Origin: Gracilaria caudata
Taxonomy: Eukaryota; Rhodophyta; Florideophyceae; Gracilariales; Gracilariaceae
NCBI GenBank assembly: GCA_030374735.1
Contig: JASCIV010000707.1
Location: 1-13,803, forward strand
Reading direction: 5' to 3'
DNA length: 13,803 bases
A program made the translations under genes and the position numbers. Of the stretch, positions 6,919-13,803 are shown in pieces (the stretch's first letter is position 1; every line of letters starts with the position of its first letter). Under the pieces are notes generated by a model. That model was not told where the DNA came from. It did not search any database and saw only the letters and a list, made by a program, of their open reading frames with translations.

Positions 6919-8829
6919 ATGAACAAGCTTCACGTCAACCTCTTCACCGTCCTTCTAGCCACGCTCATCCACGCAATCGTGGCCACCACCCTCGCCCAAC
7001 CCTCCTCTCTCCACCACTCACTCTCCCATCGCTCTCTCTTCTACAACCTTCCCGAGTGTTCCAAATGCTACTCCAAGTACCAGTGCATCACGCGCAAATG
7101 CTGGGGCAATCGTTGCGTCTTCAACACCTCCGTCTCCAAGTCCAAATGCTTTCTCTCCGAATGCGACTCCTGCACGCGCTCCAACCAATGCATCACGCGC
7201 AAGTGCTGGCGCAACAAGTGCGTGTTCGACACCAAAGCGTCCAAGAACAAGTGCTTCAAGAAGCCCGAATGCGCGCCCTGTTCGCGCGGAAAGGAGTGCT
7301 TGCAGGGAAGCTGTTGGGGCGGCAAGTGCACCGACAAGAGCGCGGCGTCGCTGCAGAGGTGCTTTGCGGCGGAGTGCGCGGCGTGTGCGTCCGATCTGGA
7401 GTGTAGCACCAAGCTGTGTGAGTCTGGCAAGTGTATCTTTGATACGGTTGAGTCGAAGACCAAGTGTGGACTGCTCAAGGCGGAGTGTGAGCCGTGTCGC
7501 AAGGGCTCGGAGTGCGCTCAGGGCAAGTGCTGGGGTGGAAAATGCACCGATGGCACTGACGCTTCTCTGGCGCGCTGTTTCGCGGCCGAGTGTGATGCGT
7601 GCTCTTCGGACTTCGACTGCAGCACGAAGCTGTGCATGTCTGGCAAGTGCATCTTCGACACCACCGAGTCGAGGATCAAGTGCGGGCTGTTGAAGGCTGA
7701 ATGTGAACCGTGTCGCAAAGGCTCAGAGTGCGCTCAGGGCAAGTGCTGGGGCGGAAAATGCACCGACGGCACTGACGCTTCTCTGGCGCGCTGCTTCGCG
7801 GCCGAGTGTGACGCGTGCTCTTCGGAATTCGACTGCAGCACGAAGCTGTGCGAGTCTGGCACGTGCATCTTTGACACTACCGAATCCAGGGTGAAGTGCG
7901 GGTTGCTGAAGGCCGAGTGTGAAGCGTGCTCCACAAACTCAGAGTGCGCTCAGGGCAAGTGCTGGGGCGGAAAATGTACCGACGGCACTGACGCTTCTCT
8001 GGCGCGCTGCTTCGCGGCGGAGTGTGACGCGTGCTCTGCGGACACCGACTGCAGCACCAGGCTTTGTGAGTCTGGCAAGTGCATCTTCGATACCGCCGAA
8101 TCCAGGGTGAAGTGCGGGTTATTGAAGGCTGAATGCGAGCCATGCAGAAAGGGCTCCGAGTGTGCGGTGGGCAAATGCTGGGGCGGCAAATGCACGGACG
8201 GTAGTGACGCTTCTCTGGCGCGCTGTTTCGCGGCGGAGTGTGATGCGTGCTCTTCGGACTTCGACTGTAGCACGAAGCTGTGCATGTCGGGCAAGTGCAT
8301 CTTCGATACCACCGAGTCGAGGATCAAGTGCGGGCTGTTGAAGGCTGAGTGCGAGCCATGCTCCAGGGGCTCAGAGTGCGCGCAGGGCAAGTGCTGGGGC
8401 GGAAAGTGCACCGACGGCTCAGCGCCTTCGCTTGCGAGATGCTTCGAGCCGGAATGTGCCGCCTGCACGGCTGATACGGAGTGCAGCACCAAGCGCTGCA
8501 AGTCTGGCAAGTGCGTGTTCGACACGATGGAATCTGAGCGAAAGTGCTTCAAGACGAGCAAGAAGGGGGAGTGCGAAAGGTGTGACAGGGACAGTGAGTG
8601 TGAGCAGGGCAAGTGCTGGGGCAGCCCCCGGAAGTGCACGGACGGCAGTGACGCGTCGCTGAGGAGGTGCTTTGCGGCTGAGTGCGCAAAGTGCCGCAGC
8701 GAGTTTGAGTGCAGCACCAAGCATTGTGAGCACGGCAAATGCGTCTACAAGAAGAACGCAGCGTCGGTGGCCAAGTGCTTTCCGCGCGGTAGAGGTGAGG
8801 AGGATGAGGAGGATGAGGATGATGATTAA
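6919..8829 (+). CDS. Secreted cysteine-rich protein of sixteen six-Cys units with acidic tail
   Basis: This 636-residue protein has no family I can name. Residues 1-26 form a signal peptide (hydrophobic VLLATLIHAIVA, likely cut after TTLA). After a short Ser/His linker, sixteen units of about 35-37 residues start at E46. Each has six Cys spaced roughly C-x2-C-x5-C-x4-C-x4/5-C-x10/11-C, so 96 Cys in all, which points to an extracellular disulfide-rich rod. From unit 3 on, two types alternate: type A with GKCWGGKCTD and ending SLARCFAA, and type B with CSTKLC, SGKCIFDT and ending KCGLLKA. Units 1-2 mix both (CITRKCW plus VFDT). The protein ends in an acidic tail (EEDEEDEDDD). Even Cys numbers per unit suggest three disulfides each. 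Likely roles, by inference only, are cell-wall or matrix structure, adhesion, metal binding or protease inhibition. The start is supported by the signal peptide and the upstream TATA box. The repeats keep an antisense frame open, which is not a gene. Confidence 0.85.
   Translation: MNKLHVNLFTVLLATLIHAIVATTLAQPSSLHHSLSHRSLFYNLPECSKCYSKYQCITRKCWGNRCVFNTSVSKSKCFLSECDSCTRSNQCITRKCWRNKCVFDTKASKNKCFKKPECAPCSRGKECLQGSCWGGKCTDKSAASLQRCFAAECAACASDLECSTKLCESGKCIFDTVESKTKCGLLKAECEPCRKGSECAQGKCWGGKCTDGTDASLARCFAAECDACSSDFDCSTKLCMSGKCIFDTTESRIKCGLLKAECEPCRKGSECAQGKCWGGKCTDGTDASLARCFAAECDACSSEFDCSTKLCESGTCIFDTTESRVKCGLLKAECEACSTNSECAQGKCWGGKCTDGTDASLARCFAAECDACSADTDCSTRLCESGKCIFDTAESRVKCGLLKAECEPCRKGSECAVGKCWGGKCTDGSDASLARCFAAECDACSSDFDCSTKLCMSGKCIFDTTESRIKCGLLKAECEPCSRGSECAQGKCWGGKCTDGSAPSLARCFEPECAACTADTECSTKRCKSGKCVFDTMESERKCFKTSKKGECERCDRDSECEQGKCWGSPRKCTDGSDASLRRCFAAECAKCRSEFECSTKHCEHGKCVYKKNAASVAKCFPRGRGEEDEEDEDDD
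7054..8790 (+). repeat. Tandem coding repeats, 16 units (about 216-base A+B double unit)
   Basis: The DNA repeats with a 216-base period (a 35- plus a 37-residue unit) across units 5-12, where copies are nearly identical. Units 1-4 and 13-16 are more diverged, as expected when the middle of an array is kept uniform by unequal crossing-over. Units 6 (7588-7698) and 12 (8236-8346) encode the same 37 residues and differ by only about three silent bases. Confidence 0.88.
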
Positions 8830-9008
8830 TGAAATGCTGCCAGCAGTGCCAGCAGCCGCACGTGTACTGCACAAGGGTAACATTTAGTTGATTCGTAGTT
8901 CCAGGCAACTTGAATGAAAGAATCTGATGATCTTGAGATGTTGTACTGTGCAACCTGTCCTGCACGTGCGTGCGTGTAGCCTTGAGTTGCCCAAGATTCG
9001 CGCAAAGC
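8830..9008. other. Short intergenic spacer
   Basis: This spacer between the Cys-rich gene and the ATPase promoter would hold the 3' end signals of the former. An in-frame ATG at 8927 could in theory extend the ATPase N-terminus by 41 residues, but it lies upstream of the TATA-like element and the added residues look like non-coding sequence. Confidence 0.5.
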
Positions 9009-9035
9009 CGTCGAGCATAAAAAGGCGTCGAGCAT
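9009..9035 (+). promoter_or_regulatory. TATA-like element inside a 10-base direct repeat
   Basis: CGTCGAGCAT occurs at 9009-9018 and again at 9026-9035, a 17-base period. The two copies flank ATAAAAA (9017-9023). The element lies about 30 bases before the ATPase start codon at 9050, so the 5' leader would be very short. Confidence 0.45.
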
Positions 9036-9049
9036 CTCTGGCCTTCAAC

Positions 9050-11200
9050 ATGCCAATCACGCCATCGAAAACCTTCGAGGGCTCGTCTTTTGCCCGTAAA
9101 CGACACCCCTCGATGCCGAAACGCAAAATCAATTTGCGTATCGAGGAGCAATACTGTCCGACCTGGGACCAAAGCAACGCGCTGCGAGAAATCATCCAAA
9201 ACTTTCTGGATGGGCTTCTCAGCGCTAATAACATTAAGCGCAAGCACGTCAGCTTCTTTTATAGCAAAAACGACAGCAAGCGTGTATGGGTTGCAAAGGC
9301 TCCTCCGCATGTACTCGATAACCCAGAACCGGAAATCGGTCGAATAGAGTGGAATACGTACTCACTCGAAATGAGGATCATAGTAAGTCACCCAACCCAC
9401 GCCACAAATCGAAATACCAAATCTGACCAAACGCTTCTCTTCTGGCGTGCAGAACCGTAATGTTGCTCTCACAGACAGCGTATGGTACATGGGACATTCA
9501 GAAAAAAACAATGACGAGCTTATTGGAACACACGGTGAGGGTATGAAACTCGCTATTCTTTGCCTCCTGCGACATGGAAACAACATAAGATATGCGAGCG
9601 GGCGTACAGAGTGGTCGTTTTCTTTGGAAAGGGTGTCCGATTCTCGAAACCGAGTTCTTTTTCTTGAGGCCCGTGAGCTCTCAACGAATCTCTCCAACCT
9701 TACCGTAAGCATATCAGGTGTCACTATGGACATGTTCGAAGAAGATAAATACCTCCCTTTCTCGCGAGGCAGAATCTGCACCGTGCCCTACAGCGTTTGT
9801 AAGTCTGGGTCTCTTTTGCAAACCGACGACGAAAGCACACCTTCCAAACGTAAGAGTGCCCGCTATAAAGGCTGGATTTTTGTCAAGGGTTTGTTTATAT
9901 TTAAGGCCCCGTCTCTGGTTGTGCCAATCAATTTTCTGGACTGCGAAGTGAACCGCGACCGAGAGATTCTGCTTGAGATACCCCAGCTCATCAGAAGAAT
10001 AGCAAACATTTGGGCCACGCGTCTGCGATATGAAACTCGACTCTGCGTACAAGATCGCATTTATACGAAAGAGCTGATCTCGTTAAGCCAAAACCGTCCG
10101 TCATTGATGGAAACACAATCATTGGAGTACATGACATCCAAAACGGCGGACATCATCTTTGACTATTTGCGCCTTTACACCCACCCCGACGTCTTCCCCT
10201 ACTGTATCGAGAACGCAGACGAGGCCAAAGTTATCACGCAAACTCTCAAAAAGCAACCATACGCATGTTCCAAAGCACTGTATACTCTCCTCGATAAGAG
10301 CTGCGAAGTTCTATCGATTGACGAAGCTCAGGAACAAGCCTTTGTTAGAGAGTTACTGCTTCTCAAGCAGTTTACGATTTAAAATTGTGCCGCTTGGTCT
10401 TAGATTTCGTTGCACGTGCTGAAAAACGGCTGCAAGTGATCGTGAAAAGCAATGCGCTGTTAGATACGTATATATCAGACAATACGTTTTACATCAGTGA
10501 GGCGCTGGTGACAGTGGAAGCCAAGAAATTGCAAGCCATTAATGTGCTCAACACTATCGAGTTCGAACTGATGCAACATGTTGAGGAGAGTGATCGAAAG
10601 CGAATTGCGCTTTGCTGCAAGGATTTTATCGCTAGTAGCTCTTTTTGGACCTACGTTGAGAAAGAGCCCGAAGCGATTGGCGCTCTGAATGACATTCCAG
10701 AAGACAAAGAGGATTTCGAAGACCCCCTAGACCCCATAATTCCTCCTTGTGCAAAGAGGCAGCGCACATCTGTAACGAGTGCACCTACAGTGCACGTCAT
10801 CGACTTGGACGCCGATGACGATTACGAGCAAATACCAGGCCCGCCCACTCGAGAGGTACGTGTTAAGAAAGAGGACAATGTTTTTCAAAATGACGACGTA
10901 GCTCCACTCGATAGCGGCCCTAGTAACTCTACGGAGAAGAAGGAGTACAGCATCAGGACACCAAAGCAATACGAGCGCACGACATTGAACCTTGGAAACG
11001 CATACAGCGTAGAGTTGATCACACAGATCACAGGAAAGAAGACTGTATCATTTGGTTCGAGAAGTGGGATTCGGAGCAATAACTTCGCGCCGGTGCAAGA
11101 CACGGAGTTCGAAGTGACAGACGGTGTCAGCATGGAGAACAAAGACGGCAAGGATCTTGCCTTTAGTGTGACGGTAAAGAAGAATGTCAAGGAAGAGTGA
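9050..11200 (+). CDS. Divergent GHKL-type ATPase with nuclear and SUMO-related motifs (spliced; one junction unresolved)
   Basis: Exon 1 (9050-9382, 111 residues) joins in phase 0 to 9453 after a 70-base intron. The join links the GHKL N-box REIIQNFLDG (46-55: E47, N51, D54, which bind Mg/ATP) to the lid region MGHSEK (124-129) and the G2 box IGTHGEGMK (135-143). The usual G1 motif DxGxG is missing; the matching place reads NRNVAL at the exon join. Farther on, WIFVKGLFIF (252-261) and NRDR (278-281) resemble the S5-like second half of GHKL proteins such as MORC, Hsp90 and MutL relatives. The reading then moves to another frame near 10380 (see separate entry). It continues to 11200 with helices, a basic NLS-like KRQR (10754-10765), VIDLD followed by acidic residues (10796-10828; a SUMO-interacting-like motif), and VKKE and VKEE, which fit the SUMO-acceptor pattern. 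I infer a nuclear, perhaps chromatin-linked ATPase. Total length is about 690 residues. Start 9050 fits the TATA position. Confidence 0.7.
9383..9452 (+). other. Spliceosomal intron, 70 bases
   Basis: Donor GTAAGT, branch-like CTGAC at 9423-9427, pyrimidine tract CTTCTCTTCT and acceptor GTGCAG. Removing it joins two frames in phase 0 and brings the N-box and G2 box of the ATPase into one protein, which strongly supports it. Confidence 0.85.
10352..10497 (+). other. Unresolved junction between frames of the ATPase gene
   Basis: The second frame stops at 10380-10382, while a frame shifted by -1 is open from about 10352 to 11200 and looks coding (RAEKRLQVIV, EAKKLQAINVL). The first ATG in that frame is only near 10571, so it is unlikely to be an independent gene. 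A splice from GTTTAC (10372) to an AG could restore the frame. Possible acceptors are TTTTACATCAG (ending about 10497) and GTGAAAAG (ending about 10450). Both have a weak donor. A true frameshift, or a sequence error in the A run at 10381, is equally possible. No canonical slippery heptamer is in register. Confidence 0.5.
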
Positions 11201-12056
11201 TACGCTGGACTGACGGCCATGGAACCCCAACTCCTTTGATGACATCACAGCCAGGCTGTACAGCCGTTCCCCCAGTGCATTCACACTCGCATGAATTGTA
11301 AGCGTGAGACGCAGCACCCAAAAAGTAGACCGACAACACACGGGATCAAACAAGCAAGCAACACACAAGCAGCCATCTAGCGGGATTGGAGGGGCAGTTT
11401 GAAGAACATTCGCCCTTCTTCAGCACTCTGTTAGATGGCTCACAGCCACACTGCCAAGCGTTAGCCTTGGTTTCTAACCCAGAACCCGTTTGACAATACA
11501 CCGGGTCGCAGCACACGCACGAGAAGGAACATCAGCAGAAACAAATTGAGCCACGCCATCTATAACGACACAATTGGAGCCAGATGCATAGTCCCATGCA
11601 GCACAAGATGCCGGCGGACACGCACCCCTGGAAACGATTTCAACACTTGTGACATATCCAGGACATTCACATTCATTACCTTCGGTCCTTACCTCGCCAT
11701 TACCGAACCGAAAGCAAACCGGGTTGAGAACCTGGCCACAAAGCGCAAACGCGGAAAATGGAGGTTGGAGAGGGTACCGATGGTCTACATTGCAACCCTG
11801 TGGAGGCAACAAAACATTCGCTGCGAACGGAGCAGGTAACTGTTGCACGGCCAGTATCCGGCGCACATTCCGCATCGTCCGGCGTCATAATGCAGAAGTT
11901 ATCAAGAGTGCAGTCGAGTCCGGAGCAGCTTTTGGGTTGAGTTGGCAAGGCATTAGTTTCAGTAGTTGGTATTGCATGGATTAGAACGCATTCGGTGACC
12001 TCAGAAGTCTCCATGCATGTTTCACCGACTGGGCAGGGACCGGCAATGCAAAGAGG
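11185..12056 (-). pseudogene. Follistatin-like/Kazal-like modular protein with several frame breaks
   Basis: Read on the minus strand, this stretch encodes small Cys modules typical of secreted protease-inhibitor-like proteins. Follistatin-like units with C-x4-C-x5-C-x8-C spacing are at 12050-11988 (GPCPVGETC) and about 11842-11783 (SVRSEC), with C-x4-C-x5-C at 11927-11865. Three Kazal-like domains follow, each starting N/D-PV-C: 11731-11618 (NPVCF, NECECPGY), 11519-11406 (DPVYC, QCGCEP) and about 11370-11247 (DPVCC, YNSCECEC). A further follistatin-like unit, SNCVVIDGVAQ, precedes the second one. These pieces lie in three frames. The first shift (11777-11732) could be a 46-base GT-AG intron. 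Between Kazal 1 and 2 no AG is available, and Kazal 3 is itself split between frames. No signal peptide is joined, and an in-frame stop (12059-12057) precedes the first unit. Decay is the simplest reading; sequence errors or unusual splicing remain possible. The last frame ends inside the ATPase gene (stop at 11187-11185), overlapping it tail to tail. Confidence 0.6.
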
Positions 12057-12059
12057 TCA

Positions 12060-12466
12060 GCGTTGAGAAACGGGATTACATCTTGGAGCGCTTCTGGGTA
12101 GTGGTACGAATGTAGTGGGGATGCGGTCATGAGAAGCTCGGAAGGTAAGACACACATGAGAACGAATCGGTGAGGGTGAGTGGGCACGTGTTTGCGCCCC
12201 ACGCGCGCGAAGACGTGACGCGCGGCGGCGCGCGAGGCGGGCGATCTGAGCGGCGTGCAGCTGGTGACGCGTTTGACGGGCGAGGTGCAGAAGGTCAGGT
12301 GGTGAGGTGGTGGGCGCGCCCGCTTACGAGGTGGCGGTGCGGTCGGATGGTGCGGTAGCGCGCCTTGCGGCGTGCTACCGCTGCCAATCTTGGAGCCGGT
12401 TTTTCTTTTTTCATACAACATCGATCCGCAGCTCCCCTCCACATCTATCCGCCCCAGGCCTTTCCA
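12060..12466. other. CpG-rich divergent intergenic segment
   Basis: About 12184-12375 is dense in GCGC and GGCGGG, unlike its flanks. It sits between the minus-strand Kazal-like relic and the plus-strand kinase-like gene, so it may be a two-way promoter. Short protein-like strings occur in different plus frames (GDLSGVQLVTRLTGEVQ; APAYEVAVRSDGAVARLA), but they cannot be joined without a stop, so I call no gene. No TATA box is visible before the kinase start. Confidence 0.4.
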
Positions 12467-13279
12467 ATGCCGATGCGGTCTGCGCCCGCTTCCGCAAAAC
12501 TGCTACCCAAAGATATGAAGTTACTAAAGACAGAAGCTTTATATGAGCTGACAGATCAAGACGTTCCTGAGTTCTCGTTCACTTCCGTTCTCTATACAGA
12601 TGGCACGAATATGTTTATTGCCAATGTTTCTAGAAGAATATACAAAAGAGAGCGAGAGACGCTGGATCTTCACTCACTGAATGGTCATTTGATCAAGAAG
12701 GCACACGTATATCCTCGTTATGATGCGGAAAACTTCACACGCTTCACAGGTAGCCTGCAGAAAGACGTATTCCTTAAGGAGCCGAATTTATTGATGTACA
12801 TGTGCGACGAAAACGAGGACACAAATATGTGGAAGACACTGCATCAGGAGGCCAGCACTTGTGAGCAACTGCAGAAATTTCCTCATCCCCAGATTGCAAG
12901 GTACTTGGGTTGTTTTGTGGATGATGGATTTGTGGTAGGACTCTGCTTCCGACGATACACTGAAAGTCTTAGACAAAGAGTTGAGCGCTGCCGTCGTGAT
13001 TTCGACAAAGCGTTTTGTCTAGAAGCTGTGAGAAAGGGAGTTCGACACTTGCATGCCTTGGGATTCTGTCACAATGACATTAGCCCTGACAACATTATGC
13101 TCGACGCTCACAATGTACCTGTGATTATAGACTTTGACTCATGTCAGCCCAGAGGACTCCCGTTGGGGCCAAAAGGTGGAACACCGGGATTTTCCAAAGC
13201 AGATGCGACGATCTCGGAGCCCGAGAACGATAACTATGCATTGGAGAAGCTGGGAGAGTACTTGGATGAATATGCCTGA
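12467..13279 (+). CDS. Divergent short protein kinase-like protein
   Basis: This 270-residue protein has the C-lobe of a protein kinase. HNDISPDNIM (202-211) gives catalytic D204 and Mg-ligand N209, with the HRD motif changed to HND. IDFDS (221-225) stands for DFG, keeping D222 but with Asp for Gly. In the N-lobe, K104 in FLKEP is the likely ATP Lys and E128 or E133 the alpha-C Glu; no glycine-rich loop can be recognised. HPQIARYLGCF and GGTPGF fit a kinase group that, from memory, is expanded in fungi (HNDINPxNIM, GTPGW). The chain ends soon after subdomain VIII-IX, with no room for the rest of a normal C-lobe, which is also usual for that group. Substrate unknown. The start at 12467 is the first ATG after the CpG-rich segment; the open frame extends upstream to 12365 through unlikely sequence. 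No intron is needed. It is divergent from the Kazal-like relic. Confidence 0.72.
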   Translation: MPMRSAPASAKLLPKDMKLLKTEALYELTDQDVPEFSFTSVLYTDGTNMFIANVSRRIYKRERETLDLHSLNGHLIKKAHVYPRYDAENFTRFTGSLQKDVFLKEPNLLMYMCDENEDTNMWKTLHQEASTCEQLQKFPHPQIARYLGCFVDDGFVVGLCFRRYTESLRQRVERCRRDFDKAFCLEAVRKGVRHLHALGFCHNDISPDNIMLDAHNVPVIIDFDSCQPRGLPLGPKGGTPGFSKADATISEPENDNYALEKLGEYLDEYA

Positions 13280-13560
13280 AGTCATTCTTCCGAAGGAGCA
13301 AGGTGGAGAGCATTTAATACCCTGCTATGCTAGAGAAATGAGAGGGCAGATTGTTTTGCTCTGCATCGGTGAATCAAACTGCAGTACGGCAAAAGGTTTG
13401 GATCAGAACTGTAAGGAGTGAGCATTATCTGTTAGGTCGGACGAGCTCTGTTCCGCTCCGCCAACTGCAATCGCAAGGCCAGTCCAGTCTTCAGGCCGTG
13501 GTCCCACAAATATGCATTAGAGAGCGACAGCGAAGAGTCATGGCTTTTGCGGATGCAAAG

Positions 13561-13578
13561 GACCTCAGTGGCGAGGTC
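13561..13578. repeat. Inverted repeat GACCTC-N6-GAGGTC
   Basis: Six-base perfect arms are separated by six bases. It could form a small hairpin just before the CT repeat. Confidence 0.4.
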
Positions 13579-13582
13579 TGTT

Positions 13583-13600
13583 TCTCTCTCTCTCTCTCTT
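13583..13600 (+). repeat. (TC)n dinucleotide microsatellite
   Basis: About eight TC units in a row, followed by a T run. A simple sequence repeat likely to vary in length. Confidence 0.85.
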
Positions 13601-13642
13601 TTTATGGGTGTAATAGCCTAATTACGGCGTACTACAGTACAT

Positions 13643-13666
13643 AACGTTTCTGTTCGAAGAAACGTT
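13643..13666. repeat. Inverted repeat with 9-base arms and 6-base loop
   Basis: AACGTTTCT and AGAAACGTT are perfect reverse complements around GTTCGA. It could form a stable hairpin in RNA or be a binding site. It lies about 360 bases after the kinase stop. Confidence 0.5.
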
Positions 13667-13803
13667 CTCTCACTAGGAAGGCCAAAACCTTTCCAGGCTA
13701 TTTTCGAATAATCTGCTTAACAGCTAGACCCCGACGATCACGTAGAGCTGGCAAACATAAGCGTCTAGACAAGGTTCTATTTGGGCATCGTAGAACGTAA
13801 TGC

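Larger units (their letters stand above)
13280..13803. other. Downstream non-coding region
   Basis: No gene is supported. Two frames of about 95 codons begin within or just after the kinase gene and look like chance. The region contains the CT microsatellite and two inverted repeats listed separately, and probably the kinase 3' end. Confidence 0.5.

Noticed and set aside
6831..7406. 191-codon plus frame starting upstream of the Cys-rich gene
   Set aside because: It overlaps the gene in another frame and is Gln/His/Leu-rich. Its ATG lies about where transcription should begin, so it is probably not translated.
7950..8738. 262-codon minus-strand frame across the Cys repeats
   Set aside because: It mirrors the tandem repeats (His/Ser/Leu-rich antisense of the Cys codons). 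The plus frame has the signal peptide and conserved Cys.
11480..11567. Minus-strand frame beginning MAWLNLFLLMFLLV, like a signal peptide
   Set aside because: It lies between two Kazal-like modules in a different frame and stops after about 29 codons. Joining it to Kazal 2 would need another shift, so the modular reading explains the region better.
1..13803. tRNA, rRNA, CRISPR arrays and mobile-element ends
   Set aside because: Reading through by eye I saw no cloverleaf with conserved TTCGANNC/GG boxes, no rRNA-like blocks, no regularly spaced short repeats outside coding repeats, and no transposase or long terminal repeats.

Overview
The window looks like nuclear DNA from a eukaryote with few introns. 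One intron in the gene at 9050-11200 is clear: GTAAGT donor, CTGAC branch-like motif, pyrimidine run and GTGCAG acceptor, 70 nt in all. Three other genes are long open frames without introns. There are TATA-like elements upstream of several genes and no bacterial operon signals. The products fit a free-living or saprotrophic protist, alga or early fungus: a secreted AA15-like lytic polysaccharide monooxygenase, a Golgi-type GT61 glycosyltransferase, large secreted cysteine-rich proteins and a protein kinase of a type I associate with fungi. I cannot name the organism. An intron-poor red alga (Porphyridium-like) or a zoosporic fungus are guesses. Base composition is uneven: 1-3200, 4560-4900 and about 12184-12375 are very rich in GCGC/CpG, while the rest is more balanced.

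Layout. 46-348 (minus) may encode a small membrane protein, divergent from a GT61 type II membrane glycosyltransferase at 441-1943 (plus). A gene-free stretch with a shrinking tandem repeat and a palindrome leads to a promoter-like site at 2596-2619 and the LPMO gene at 2851-4275 (plus). A 2.6-kb gene-poor stretch (4276-6918) holds only short motifs and weak frames. A palindrome and a TATA box precede 6919-8829 (plus), a secreted protein of sixteen six-cysteine units of two alternating types. Next comes 9050-11200 (plus), a divergent GHKL-type ATPase with a nuclear signal, a SUMO-interacting-like motif and SUMO-acceptor-like sites in its tail. One junction in this gene, near 10380, is unresolved.

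Convergent to it on the minus strand, 12056-11185 holds a modular follistatin-like/Kazal-like protein. It has three Kazal-like copies, but its frame is broken several times, so it is probably a decayed gene. A CpG-rich segment separates it from a divergent protein-kinase-like gene at 12467-13279 (plus). The last 0.5 kb has only small repeats.

No shared pathway ties all the genes together. GT61, LPMO, the Cys-rich protein and the Kazal-like protein share a secretory or extracellular theme. The ATPase is the best candidate for something poorly described: it looks like a nuclear, SUMO-linked GHKL protein with an unusual nucleotide-binding G1 region.
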